Of a stretch of 64,000 nucleotides of DNA, positions 25,855 to 35,029 are shown piece by piece. The notes below the pieces were generated by a model, which ran no database searches, had not been told where the DNA came from, and saw nothing but the letters and a program-made list of their open reading frames with translations. The first letter of the stretch is position 1. Every line of letters starts with the position of its first letter. The DNA lies in NCBI RefSeq assembly GCF_009738185.1, contig NZ_CP046509.1:2173501-2237500 (forward strand), given 5' to 3'. The stretch is from Erwinia sorbitola (lineage in GTDB: Bacteria; Pseudomonadota; Gammaproteobacteria; Enterobacterales; Enterobacteriaceae). The position numbers were made by a program, and so were the translations under genes.

Positions 25855-26552
25855 CCTTCATAATTCAAGTTCTGGCTGCGTTGGCTGCGGTTGTGCGCCC
25901 TGGTCACATAGTTATCTATGCTCCCAGGGACTTACTCCCTGGCCGCCTTGCCACAACCCGAATTATTTTGGCTATCTCTACATTCCTTCATAATTCAAGT
26001 TCTGGCTGCGTTGGCTGCGGTTGTGCGCCCTGGTCACATAGTTATCTATGCTCCCAGGGACTTACTCCCTGGCCGCCTTGCCACAACCCGAATTATTTTG
26101 GCTATCTCTACATTCCTTCATAATTCAAGTTCTGGCTGCGTTGGCTGCGGTTGTGCGCCCTTGTCACATAGTTACCTATGCTCCCGGGGACTTACCCCCT
26201 GGCCGCCTTGCCACAACCCGAATTATTTTGGCTATCTCTGGTTTCCTTCATATATTCAAGTTTTAGCTGTGTTGGCTGCGGTTGTGCGCCCTGGTCACAT
26301 AGTTATCTATGCTCCCGGGGACTTACTCCCTGGCCGCCTTGCCACAACCCGAATTATTTTGGCTATCTCTACATTCCTTCATAATTCAAGTTCTGGCTGT
26401 GTTGGCTGCGGTTGTGCGCCCTGGTCACATAGTTACCTATGCTCCCGGGGACTTACCCCCTGGCCGCCTTGCCACAACCCGAATTATTTTGGCTATCTCT
26501 GGTTTCCTTCATAATTCAAGTTTTAGCTGTGTTGGCTGCGGTTGTGCGCCTT
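25855..26552. repeat. Tandem array of a 130-bp repeat, five full units and one partial
   Basis: Units begin with CCTTCAT(A)ATTCAAG at 25855, 25985, 26115, 26245, 26376 and 26506, giving periods of 130, 130, 130, 131 and 130 bp; the last unit stops after about 47 bp. Units 1 and 2 appear identical; the others carry a shared set of substitutions. Each unit contains the hairpins CATAG-TTAT-CTATG and CCAGGGA-CTTAC-TCCCTGG, and an outer dyad GGTTGTG ... CACAACC. It lies between an unknown gene and the reverse-strand isomerase gene. The open frames read through it are a by-product of the repeat. Confidence 0.95.
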
Positions 26553-26613
26553 GCTAAACCACAAATTAGTCTGGCTAGTCTTTGCTAATTCTGAGTGATT
26601 GAACGTCTCAGCT

Positions 26614-27438
26614 TTACTGCGTATAGGCGGTCAGGCTGCTCATGGAGTCCTGAGCAATCTGCCATAAATCATCCTCCCAGTGAGTGGGACTGAGCAGCTC
26701 GGGGCACCATACGCCGTTATAGCCGCTCTGTTTTACCGCTGCGACCCAGCGGGCGATATCCACTTCACCTTCACCCGGCTGATAGTTACGCTGCACGCGT
26801 TCATCCCAGGCTTCGCCAGGATGCAAGCGGCGGCCGTCGCAGAAGTGCACACCATAAATAAGGTCAGCGTTCATCGCCGCTACTTCTTCCGGCGTAGTAT
26901 CGCCACCGGCATACAGATGCCAGAAATCGATGACCACGCCAACGTTATCTGCCCCTACCGCCTTGATGATCTCCAGACCCTGCTTAAGGCTGTTGAATGG
27001 GGTAAAGGCCACTACCTCGATCTGGAATTTAATACCGTACTGCGCGCCGATAGCGGCAATCTCTGTCAAATTTTCGGTCAGAATGCGGGTTCGGTCGTGT
27101 GGCGTCAGGTCGTCAATCTCATTAAGCGCCATCACCTGTACTACCGGGCAATTCAGTGCCTGAGCAGCGCGGCAGATTTTATCCGCCTCATCCAGCATTT
27201 CGCGGCGTTCCTGCGGCTGGTGGCGGCCAATACGTTTCAGCGCGTTGATACAGCTAATCTCTATTTGATAGTGCTGCATCAGCTGTTTAAATTTTTCCAG
27301 CGTACCGCCGTGTTCCAGATAACGGAATAAATGTTCCGGCAGCAGCTCCAGGGCATCAAAACCCGTCTCGTGAGCAATACGCAACTGTGTCACTGCGTTG
27401 CTATGTAGAACGGAAACGCCATGCAGAGCCTTTTTCAT
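26614..27438 (-). CDS. Sugar phosphate isomerase/epimerase family TIM-barrel protein
   Basis: A 274-residue protein of the xylose-isomerase-like TIM-barrel (AP endonuclease family 2) group. Candidate metal ligands occur in FQIEVVAF, VVIDFWHLY, GVHFCDGR and VWCPELLS in the order usual for the family. Relatives include hydroxypyruvate isomerases, inosose dehydratases and ketose epimerases; none can be preferred here. The start at 27438 has AAGGATGACCAATG context. It is a single-gene unit with the repeat array downstream. Confidence 0.75.
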   Translation of the reverse strand: MKKALHGVSVLHSNAVTQLRIAHETGFDALELLPEHLFRYLEHGGTLEKFKQLMQHYQIEISCINALKRIGRHQPQERREMLDEADKICRAAQALNCPVVQVMALNEIDDLTPHDRTRILTENLTEIAAIGAQYGIKFQIEVVAFTPFNSLKQGLEIIKAVGADNVGVVIDFWHLYAGGDTTPEEVAAMNADLIYGVHFCDGRRLHPGEAWDERVQRNYQPGEGEVDIARWVAAVKQSGYNGVWCPELLSPTHWEDDLWQIAQDSMSSLTAYTQ

Positions 27439-27716
27439 TGGTCATCCTTTATCACGAGCTGAAAGAAACAGCGAAAGAAGTATGCTAAGAGCTATCATCA
27501 ACTATCAGTGAAAATGATAAAAAACCATCTTTGCGTCGCGGTGATTATTGCGCTGTAGTGTGATCTACTCTGTTACAGAAGGTTTGAGACTAAGTTAAAG
27601 GGAATTTAAATTCCATTTATTGTGCCAGTGAAATATAAATTCTTTGAAGTGTGTCAAAATTATCAGGGGGGAGTGATAGGGCGTGATAGCTTTGATAGGT
27701 TTTTCGCAGAAATAAA

Positions 27717-27738
27717 CGGGGTGGAGATCTCCACCCCG
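27717..27738 (-). terminator. Terminator of gdhA
   Basis: A perfect 22-bp palindrome (half CGGGGTGGAGA) ending 10 bp after the gdhA stop on the reverse strand, followed there by TTTATTTCTG. The low loop size (none) means that the central bases must open when folded. Confidence 0.65.
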
Positions 27739-27747
27739 CAATCAGAA

Positions 27748-29022
27748 TCAGCCAGGGTAGATACCGCGATCTTTACGCGCCATCAGGATGCGCTCGCAGG
27801 CCACGATATAGGCGGCGGTACGCAGGCTGCACGTTTTCTCACGGGATTTATCCCAGACGTGAACCATCGCTTCGGTCATAATCTTATCCATGCGTTCATT
27901 GATTTCACCTTCGCTCCAGAAGAAGCTGGCCATATCCTGAACCCACTCAAAGTAACTGACGGTAACGCCGCCAGCATTACAGATCACATCCGGTACCACG
28001 GTAATTCCGCGTGAGGTCAGCACATCATCGGCTTCCGGGAAGGTCGGGCCGTTAGCCCCTTCCAGTACCAGGCGGCAGCGCAGTTTTTCTGCACGCTGAC
28101 GGGTGATCTGGCCTTCCAGCGCCGCCGGGATCAGAATATCCATCTCGGTGTCCCAGAAGGCTTCATCGTCAATAACCTGCGCTCCGCTGAATCCGGCAAT
28201 CTTCTTGTTAGCTAACTGCCATTCGCTTAGTGCTACCAGGTCAATACCTGCCGGGTTGTAAAGGGTGGCGGTATGATCCTGAATCACCACTACGCGTGCA
28301 CCGGCAGCGTTAAACAGGCGGGCGGCTTCGCTTCCCACGTTGCCGAAGCCCTGAACGGCCACCTTCGCCCCTTCGATTTCGATACCGCTGCGGCGAGCCA
28401 CTTCACGCCCGGTAATAAACACGCCGCGTCCGGTGGCTTTTTCACGCCCGAGCGAGCCGCCGAGGTGAATAGGTTTACCGGTGACGACGCCAGTGATTGT
28501 GGTGCCATGGTTCATGGAATAGGTATCCATCATCCACGCCATCACTTTGGCATTGGTACCAACATCCGGGGCAGGAATATCTTTTTGCGGGCCGATAATC
28601 AGGCCAATTTCGCTGGTGTAGCGGCGGGTCAGGCGCTCAAGCTCGCCTTCTGAAAGGGTGAACGGATCAACACGAATTCCGCCTTTTGCCCCGCCGTACG
28701 GCAGGTTGACCGCCGCACATTTGATCGTCATCCAGGCAGAGAGCGCCATAACTTCATTCAGATCGACGTTAGGATGATAACGTACGCCGCCTTTGCCCGG
28801 ACCACGCGACAGGTTGTGCTGTACGCGGAAGCCTTCAAAGTGGCGAATACTGCCGTCATCCATTTGCAGCGGAATATCAACAATCAGGGCACGTTTAGGA
28901 TGACGCAGGGTATCCACCCAGCGCGACAGGTCACCGAGGTAGGGTGCGACACGGTCGATTTGCTGTAAGTAAGTTGACCAGGCCGTTTTGCTGCCTTCAG
29001 AAACGTAAGAGAGCTTTTCCAT
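27748..29022 (-). CDS. gdhA: Glutamate dehydrogenase (short, NAD-type family)
   Basis: A 424-residue Glu/Leu/Phe/Val dehydrogenase. The glutamate-binding GPGKGGVRYHPNV and the catalytic-lysine segment NLPYGGAKGGIRVDP are intact, followed by the dinucleotide motif VQGFGNVGSEAARLF. The length and sequence fit the shorter hexameric class rather than the 447-residue NADP enzyme GdhA of E. coli, so the symbol is by function. It interconverts glutamate and 2-oxoglutarate plus ammonium. AAGG six bases before the ATG supports the start. Confidence 0.9.
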   Translation of the reverse strand: MEKLSYVSEGSKTAWSTYLQQIDRVAPYLGDLSRWVDTLRHPKRALIVDIPLQMDDGSIRHFEGFRVQHNLSRGPGKGGVRYHPNVDLNEVMALSAWMTIKCAAVNLPYGGAKGGIRVDPFTLSEGELERLTRRYTSEIGLIIGPQKDIPAPDVGTNAKVMAWMMDTYSMNHGTTITGVVTGKPIHLGGSLGREKATGRGVFITGREVARRSGIEIEGAKVAVQGFGNVGSEAARLFNAAGARVVVIQDHTATLYNPAGIDLVALSEWQLANKKIAGFSGAQVIDDEAFWDTEMDILIPAALEGQITRQRAEKLRCRLVLEGANGPTFPEADDVLTSRGITVVPDVICNAGGVTVSYFEWVQDMASFFWSEGEINERMDKIMTEAMVHVWDKSREKTCSLRTAAYIVACERILMARKDRGIYPG

Positions 29023-29423
29023 AACAAACCTTTTTTGTTTAGCGCCTGTCCGTCTGGCTTATGACTTAGCGGGCGGGTAGCGCTTAGTTATAAATACTGT
29101 AAAACCGTGGATGGCTCAGTGCATCTCACTGAGTTGCACATAATTTAACATCAAAAAAAGGTTTCCAAGTTTTTAAAAGATTGTGAAATTCTGCGTTGTG
29201 GCGGCTTTTTGTGGGGAGCAACTGCATAGTTAGCAGGTCGTATCGCAATGACCTGTTACGGTAGCCGTTGGCAGGCGGTAATTATGCAGATAAAATGCAT
29301 ATGCGGATTTTCTTTATATTTTTCAGAAATTTGAATGCGATCAAACTTTGGCTTTTGCCAGACATTCTCTCTTTACTGGCTGCAAGATACCCCGGGTACA
29401 ATCCCGATACAGGAGAAGTCACC
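29023..29423. other. gdhA-dsdA divergent intergenic region
   Basis: About 400 bp, AT-rich, holding the promoters of divergent gdhA and dsdA. I do not find a convincing operator. The frame upstream of the dsdA start is open to 29268, but the coded sequence has no resemblance to D-serine dehydratases, so it is treated as non-coding. Confidence 0.4.
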
Positions 29424-30764
29424 ATGTTAATGGATGTCGCACGTCTAAAGCAGCATTTTCCACTGCTGAATCAGCTATGCGCCTTACAACCGGTTACCTG
29501 GTTTAATCCCAAAAACAGCCCGATGGCTGAGGGGTATCCCCACGTCGGGTTGACGCGCGAACAGGTCAGCGACGCCAGCGAACGGCTGAAACGCTTTGCG
29601 CCCTGGCTGATGCAGGTATTCCCGGAAACTCGCGCCCGCCAGGGAATTATTGAATCAGATATCGCTCCGTTGCCCCAGCTGCAGCAGGTGCTTGATATGC
29701 GCTATGGACAGCGCCTGGAGGGCAAACTCTGGCTAAAAAAAGACAGCCATTTGCCGGTGTCTGGCTCGATCAAGGCACGCGGTGGTATTTATGAAGTACT
29801 GGCCCACGCTGAAAAACTGGCAATGGCCGCCGGGTTATTAAATTACCATGACGATTACCGCCTTCTCGCTACTCCTGCCTGCCGTGAACTTTTCAGCCAG
29901 CAGCGCATTGCGGTAGGTTCAACCGGCAACCTGGGGCTGTCGATCGGTATTATCAGCGCCAGCCTGGGGTTCGATGTTACGGTGCATATGTCGGCGGATG
30001 CACGCGCATGGAAGAAACAAAAATTGCGCGAGCATGGGGTTAAGGTGGTGGAGTATCAGCAGGACTATGGCGTCGCAGTGGCGGAAGGGCGTCGCCAGGC
30101 GGCATCAGATCCGCACTGCTTCTTTATTGATGATGAAAACTCCCACAATCTTTTTCTCGGCTATGCGGTTGCGGGGGAGCGGTTAAAGCAGCAGCTGGCT
30201 GCTGAGAATATCACCGTGGATGCTGACCATCCGCTATTTGTCTATCTGCCCTGCGGTGTGGGCGGTGGCCCCGGCGGGGTAGCATTTGGCCTCAAGCTGG
30301 CGTTTGGCGATCATGTTCACTGCATCTTTGCCGAACCGACACACTCGCCCTGTATGCTGCTGGGCGTGCACACCGGGTTGCATGACGGGATTTCCGTGCA
30401 GGATCTGGGTATTGATAACCGCACTGCGGCGGACGGCCTGGCGGTAGGACGCGCTTCGGGATTTGTCGGCCGCGCCATGGAGCGTCTGCTCTGCGCCTTT
30501 TATACTCTCAGCGATGAGGAGATGTATGCACTGCTGGGATTATTGCAACAGCATGAGTCTCTGGCGCTTGAACCTTCTGCCCTTGCCGGAATGTGTGGGC
30601 CGTGGCGCATCAGCGCGGATCCACAGCCCCTGGCAGAGCAGGGAATTAGCAGCGCATCCCTTGCCGCCGCAACGCATCTGGTGTGGGCGACCGGCGGTGG
30701 CATGGTGCCGCCAGGCCCCATGGCAGAATATCTTGCGCAGGCCCGCAGGCTGCTTAATACCTGA
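29424..30764 (+). CDS. dsdA: D-serine ammonia-lyase
   Basis: A 446-residue PLP enzyme that converts D-serine to pyruvate and ammonia. The PLP lysine is in LPVSGSIKARGGIYEVLAHA, the phosphate-binding glycines in VGSTGNLGLSIGI and CGVGGGPGGVAFG. Other DsdA stretches are HMSADARAWKKQKLREHG and EPTHSPCMLLGVHTGLHDG. AGGAG lies 8 bp ahead of the ATG at 29424. The usual neighbours dsdC and dsdX are absent, so regulation and uptake must be provided elsewhere. Confidence 0.93.
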   Translation: MLMDVARLKQHFPLLNQLCALQPVTWFNPKNSPMAEGYPHVGLTREQVSDASERLKRFAPWLMQVFPETRARQGIIESDIAPLPQLQQVLDMRYGQRLEGKLWLKKDSHLPVSGSIKARGGIYEVLAHAEKLAMAAGLLNYHDDYRLLATPACRELFSQQRIAVGSTGNLGLSIGIISASLGFDVTVHMSADARAWKKQKLREHGVKVVEYQQDYGVAVAEGRRQAASDPHCFFIDDENSHNLFLGYAVAGERLKQQLAAENITVDADHPLFVYLPCGVGGGPGGVAFGLKLAFGDHVHCIFAEPTHSPCMLLGVHTGLHDGISVQDLGIDNRTAADGLAVGRASGFVGRAMERLLCAFYTLSDEEMYALLGLLQQHESLALEPSALAGMCGPWRISADPQPLAEQGISSASLAAATHLVWATGGGMVPPGPMAEYLAQARRLLNT

Positions 30765-30966
30765 GCGGATGCCGGGCAGAAAGTAACACTATTACGATAA
30801 CAATGTTTCCGCACTTTGCGTGAACGGGCAGACGCGGTATTCTAGCGCGCTTATTTCATGAAAAATACGATGAAATATACCCCAAACAGTTCGGGTTGCA
30901 GGCCAAAAACACCCTGCATCTGTCGCCCGAAGTACGACGGGTATAGTTACTATTACTGAGGTCAAT

Positions 30967-32166
30967 ATGATAATTAAACCACGCATCCGTGGCTTCATCT
31001 GTGTTACTGCCCATCCGGAAGGCTGTAAGGCTAACGTAGAAAAACAGATCGAGTACGTCACTGCTCAGGGCACGATTGCCTCCGGCCCGAAAAAAGTGCT
31101 GGTGATTGGTGCGTCTACCGGTTACGGCCTTGCTGCCCGCATCTCTGCTGCGTTTGGCTGCGGCGCTGACACGCTGGGCGTCTTCTTTGAGCGCCCGGGT
31201 GAAGAAACTAAACCGGCAACTGCTGGCTGGTATAACTCTGCGGCATTTGAAGAGTTCGCGACTGAAAAAGGCCTGTATGCAAAAAGCATCAACGGCGACG
31301 CATACTCCGATGCGGTTAAGCAGAAGACTATTGAACTGATTAAAGAAGATCTGGGTCAGGTTGACCTGGTCGTGTACAGCCTGGCTGCGCCGCGCCGTAC
31401 CCATCCGAAGACCGGTGAAGTGTTTAACTCTACCCTTAAGCCGATCGGCAAGCCGCTGACTACTCGCGGTCTGAACACCGATAAAGAGACCCTGACGGAT
31501 GTGTCGCTTGAGCCTGCTACTCAGGAAGAGATCGACGGCACCGTAGCGGTAATGGGTGGTGAAGACTGGCAGATGTGGATTGATGCCCTGCTGGAAGCTG
31601 GCGTACTGGCTGAAGGCGCGAAGACCACCGCCTTCACCTATCTGGGCGAAAAAATCACCCACGATATCTACTGGAACGGTTCCATCGGCGAAGCGAAGAA
31701 GGATCTGGACAAGCGCGTCCTGACTATTCGTGACACCCTGGCTGCCCACGGTAACGGTGATGCCCGTGTTTCCGTGCTGAAAGCGGTAGTGACTCAGGCC
31801 AGCTCTGCAATTCCGGTGATGCCGCTGTATCTCTCTCTGTTGTTTAAAGTGATGAAAGAGAAGGGCACCCATGAAGGCTGTATTGAGCAGGTTTACGGTT
31901 TGTTCAAGGACAGTCTGTACAGCGCATCGCCAGTTATGGACGACGCTGGCCGTCTGCGTGCTGACTATAAAGAGTTGCAGCCGGAAGTGCAGGATGAAGT
32001 TACCCGTCTGTGGCAGACCGTGACCGATGAAACTCTGAATGAAGTTTCTGATTTTGTCGGTTACAAAACCGAGTTTATGCACCTGTTCGGCTTTGGCCTG
32101 GACGGCGTCGACTACGCGGCGGACGTCAATCCCGATGTGAAAATCAAAAATCTGGTACAGATGTAA
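30967..32166 (+). CDS. fabV: Trans-2-enoyl-CoA/ACP reductase FabV
   Basis: A 399-residue NADH-dependent enoyl reductase of the FabV/TER family. Family marks are IIKPRIRGFICVTAHPEGC at the N-terminus, the cofactor site VLVIGASTGYGLAARISAAF, and the active-site tyrosine region of the FabV type around FTYLGEKITHDIYWNGSIG. It performs the last step of fatty-acid elongation and is naturally insensitive to triclosan in other bacteria. It is a single-gene unit followed by a terminator. Confidence 0.95.
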   Translation: MIIKPRIRGFICVTAHPEGCKANVEKQIEYVTAQGTIASGPKKVLVIGASTGYGLAARISAAFGCGADTLGVFFERPGEETKPATAGWYNSAAFEEFATEKGLYAKSINGDAYSDAVKQKTIELIKEDLGQVDLVVYSLAAPRRTHPKTGEVFNSTLKPIGKPLTTRGLNTDKETLTDVSLEPATQEEIDGTVAVMGGEDWQMWIDALLEAGVLAEGAKTTAFTYLGEKITHDIYWNGSIGEAKKDLDKRVLTIRDTLAAHGNGDARVSVLKAVVTQASSAIPVMPLYLSLLFKVMKEKGTHEGCIEQVYGLFKDSLYSASPVMDDAGRLRADYKELQPEVQDEVTRLWQTVTDETLNEVSDFVGYKTEFMHLFGFGLDGVDYAADVNPDVKIKNLVQM

Positions 32167-32192
32167 TTAACGTCTGTTACCGATGATAACAA

Positions 32193-32220
32193 GGGGTAGC
32201 CAGATGGCTGCCCTTTTTTT
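32193..32220 (+). terminator. Terminator of fabV
   Basis: GGGTAGCC and GGCTGCCC form a stem (one T-G pair) around AGAT, followed by seven T residues, 27 bp after the fabV stop. Confidence 0.85.
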
Positions 32221-32419
32221 ATTCTGGGGGTGTAGTGCGCCAGAATCGTCATTGAGTTATTTTCTACTCTCATCACTGTTTGAGTGAGCGCATATATTTA
32301 AAGTACAACTCATTAGCCAGTTATTATGAAGCGGCTTTCTCCTTCAAGAGTAATCTTATGTTTTTATTAGTAATAATATTTTTACAATGGAGCTTAATTT
32401 GAAGAAGGAAGATCGAATA

Positions 32420-32977
32420 ATGAAATTAACTAAAACAATGACTCTGGCAGGATCACTCTGTATGGCTATGGCATTCAGCAGCGTTGCAAATCTGGCCGTG
32501 GCGGCGGAAGCCAAAACAGCGGCAGCGAATCCAGTTCCCGCAGATAAGGTTTCTCTGCTTGGCGGACATCTTGCCTTTAATTTGAAAGGCTATGAGATGC
32601 AGCCCGTTCCTGGCGGCGGCCCGGGTAATATGTATGTCAGCAAGGCAGAAAAACGCGTAATGCTGATTGGCGAAGATGCCATTCCGGTTGTTGCCCGCGG
32701 TGCCAGCGATGCTGATTTTATTAATGGTATGAAATCCATCAAAGACAAGCAGAAGCAGGCGTCTCCGGATTATACCGTAATCAGCGAAAAGACCGAGAAT
32801 GTGAAAGGACTTGAGGTTTATCACATCGAAGCGACCGATAAAATGGACGGCAAGAATGTCCAGCAGGCCACGCTGTTGTCTGCGGCCGATAATAAATTCA
32901 CCGTAATTCAGGTGATCTCCGGTTCTAAAGACAAAACCGGCCATGCTGCGGCAGTGAACAATATTCTCGCGAAATAA
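32420..32977 (+). CDS. DcrB-like periplasmic protein
   Basis: A 185-residue protein with a signal peptide (MKLTKTMTLAGSLCMAMAFS then AVAA). The mature part follows the DcrB pattern: a SLLGGHLAFNLKGYEM segment, then NMYVSKAEKRVMLIGEDAI and late VIQVISGSKDKTG. E. coli DcrB is a periplasmic lipoprotein linked to phage C1/C6 entry; this one has no lipobox at the expected place. GAAGAAGGAAGA precedes the ATG at 32420. Confidence 0.65.
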   Translation: MKLTKTMTLAGSLCMAMAFSSVANLAVAAEAKTAAANPVPADKVSLLGGHLAFNLKGYEMQPVPGGGPGNMYVSKAEKRVMLIGEDAIPVVARGASDADFINGMKSIKDKQKQASPDYTVISEKTENVKGLEVYHIEATDKMDGKNVQQATLLSAADNKFTVIQVISGSKDKTGHAAAVNNILAK

Positions 32978-32997
32978 GCGCGATTATCTGCCCCATA

Positions 32998-33034
32998 GGG
33001 GACGCCTGCACAACAGGGCGTCCTTCTATTTTTG
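32998..33034 (+). terminator. Terminator of the DcrB-like gene
   Basis: GGACGCC (33000-33006) pairs with GGCGTCC (33017-33023), followed by TTCTATTTTTG. The remaining part of the 333-bp gap up to 33310 holds no recognised feature apart from the AT-rich lead-in to the next gene. Confidence 0.75.
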
Positions 33035-33310
33035 TCCGCCCCCTGCTGCCCGCCGCCGTTCTGACACCCACCAGCATGCTTCATCCTCAATTCCCTCCAG
33101 ACCGCCCGACGGTGTTATCCCTGCAAATCCTGGCAGCGCCAGCGCTGTGCGGTTATCTCATGGCTCATCAGAAAGTGTCGCGGCGTAATGCTTGAATAAA
33201 ATTTTATATATGCTTTATGTGTTTGTGGCTAATTCGCGACATTTTTTGCTATCATCTTGCGCAGCAGTAAATTTTATCCTGCAAAAGCAGGACTTTGACT
33301 CGGTGATAAA

Positions 33311-33685
33311 ATGAAAAAATTTGCCCCGGTTTTGATAGCTTCAGTCCTGGCTACGGGTTGTGCCATGCCGCCTAAACACGTTCCGGCTGATAATCCGCCG
33401 CCGCCGCCCGTGTCGCAGCCACAGGCACAGACCAGCTTTGATGCGCGCGTGAGCCAGTGCCGCAAAGAGTTGCAGGTGATGCAGTCTTATAATGTCAGCG
33501 TTTATCAGCAGTACAATCAGCGCTTTGAGCGCGCCAATGGCCAGATGGAAAAATACCTTGAAATCCGTGACAAGGTTGGCAGCGACATTGATGATATTGC
33601 TACGCCTAAATACCAATACAATGTGCGTCGCGTGTGTGAAGAGATTCGCAGCAGTCTGATGCAATTGATCATTAAAGAAGTGTAA
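33311..33685 (+). CDS. Small lipoprotein of unknown function
   Basis: A 124-residue predicted lipoprotein: the lipobox LATGC puts the lipidated cysteine at position 17. A proline-rich linker (NPPPPPVSQPQAQ) is followed by a helical region with two cysteines (SQCRKELQVMQ and RRVCEEIRSS) that might form a disulfide. No family is recognised. A short hairpin CGGGGCC/GGCCCCG at 33693-33715 follows the stop. Confidence 0.75.
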   Translation: MKKFAPVLIASVLATGCAMPPKHVPADNPPPPPVSQPQAQTSFDARVSQCRKELQVMQSYNVSVYQQYNQRFERANGQMEKYLEIRDKVGSDIDDIATPKYQYNVRRVCEEIRSSLMQLIIKEV

Positions 33686-33872
33686 TTGATGCCGGGGCCG
33701 GTCAGTCAGGCCCCGTCGAAACATAATCCTTTATACCGCGTTTAAACCTGACTTTCCCGTCCTGATATTCTTCGGACGTATTTTGACACTCCACTCTTTT
33801 TACTGCGCGCCGTGCGTGCAACCGTGCAGCTAACCACCGTGGCAAGGCAAATTGTTTAATGCCAGAAAGCCA

Positions 33873-34853
33873 TCAAATCAGATTAAACTTTGCATCCGGC
33901 TGGTGAACAGCAGGTAGTGGCGACAGATCGCTCATCTCACTCAACAGGCGCTCAGTGGTGTTGCAGATGGCATCCAGCGGCAGATCGTTCGCGGCGATAC
34001 CGAACGGATCCTCCAGCTCTTCCGCCAGTGACTCCAGTGAGAGGAAGGTATAGGAGATAAATACCGATACCAGCGGTGTCATATAGTGCAGATCGGCCAC
34101 CAGCGCGAACGGCAGCAGGGTGCAGAACAGATAGACAGTACGATGCACAATCAGGCTGTAGGCAAAAGGGATCGGCGTATTGCTGATGCGTTCACAGCCG
34201 CCAAGAATATGTGCCAGCTCGTTAAGGTTGGCATCCATCCCGTTATACAGCAGATCTGAAATCGCTCCTTCTTCACGTCTGTCCGCCAGCCAGGCACCCA
34301 TGCAGAGCAGCAGACGGTTGGTGCGAAACGGACTTGCCAGTACCTCATCGCGCACACTTTCCGGTGCCAGACGGCGGATATCGTCGCTGGAATCCGTGCC
34401 GCGCAGCTGATGTTTAAGGCTCCAGCTAAAGGCCATCAGCATATCGCCAAACTCTTTTACCGCCGCCGGATCGCGCCGCAGTGCGCCTTTCGCCTGACGC
34501 AGCAGGGAACGCTGGGCAATCAGCAGTCCGCCCCACAGGGTGCGGGCTTCAACAAAGCGCGCATAGCTGGCGCTGTTGCGAAAACCCAGGAAGATAGCGA
34601 TCGCCACACCCAGCAGGCTGAACGGGGCGGTAGTAAGACGGATGCCAAGCGTTTCGTACCATTGGAAACAGATCACCGCGAACACGGCCATCATCAGATT
34701 CAGACTGAGGCGGAACAAAATTTTTGATAACACGGCACCGTGCCAGGAGAAGAGGCGCGGGAACCAGTGCTGATAAGGACGAACGATCATAGCGAAGTGT
34801 ATCCAGAGAAGTAGCAGGCAAACAACATTTGTATAACCAAAGGGCCACATCAT
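33873..34853 (-). CDS. yneE: Bestrophin-like inner-membrane protein YneE
   Basis: An inner-membrane protein of the bestrophin/UPF0187 family (anion-channel fold), matching E. coli YneE: IFLGFRNSASYARFVEARTLWG, FAYSLIVHRTVYLFCTLLPFAL, DLHYMTPLVSVFISYTFLSL and EELEDPFG. The YneE-like part starts with MIVRPYQHW at 34790, but no ribosome site precedes that ATG, whereas AGAGG precedes the ATG pair at 34853. The longer start adds a 21-residue hydrophobic N-terminus. It is divergent from the monooxygenase gene at 35030. Confidence 0.85.
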   Translation of the reverse strand: MMWPFGYTNVVCLLLLWIHFAMIVRPYQHWFPRLFSWHGAVLSKILFRLSLNLMMAVFAVICFQWYETLGIRLTTAPFSLLGVAIAIFLGFRNSASYARFVEARTLWGGLLIAQRSLLRQAKGALRRDPAAVKEFGDMLMAFSWSLKHQLRGTDSSDDIRRLAPESVRDEVLASPFRTNRLLLCMGAWLADRREEGAISDLLYNGMDANLNELAHILGGCERISNTPIPFAYSLIVHRTVYLFCTLLPFALVADLHYMTPLVSVFISYTFLSLESLAEELEDPFGIAANDLPLDAICNTTERLLSEMSDLSPLPAVHQPDAKFNLI

Positions 34854-35029
34854 ACGCCTCTGAGGGGGTGAGGAAAATGAGAACCTCAGTAAATTCTGCC
34901 TGCGTACCCCGCAGCGGTTTCCCCCGGGTTTGCCACAAAGCGGCATTGCAAAGTGGATATTGGTATTTAATTCCGTCGGTGTTTTATGAAAATCTGGGGG
35001 CCATACACCATTAAACAGGGATCAGCAGA

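Noticed and set aside
25855..26552. CRISPR array
   Set aside because: The unit is 130 bp, tandem and uninterrupted, with no short repeats separated by unique spacers and no cas genes.
25918..26557. Long open frames of up to 198 residues with repeated PPGRLATTRIILAIS-like segments
   Set aside because: They are read through the 130-bp repeat array. 130 is not a multiple of 3, so successive units are read in different frames; there is no ribosome site and no family match.
29268..29423. 52-residue N-terminal extension of D-serine dehydratase
   Set aside because: The added residues do not resemble the family, and AGGAG precedes the ATG at 29424.
30856..32082. 408-residue open frame on the strand opposite fabV
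   Set aside because: It lies entirely over fabV, has no recognisable domains, and arises from codon bias of the true gene.
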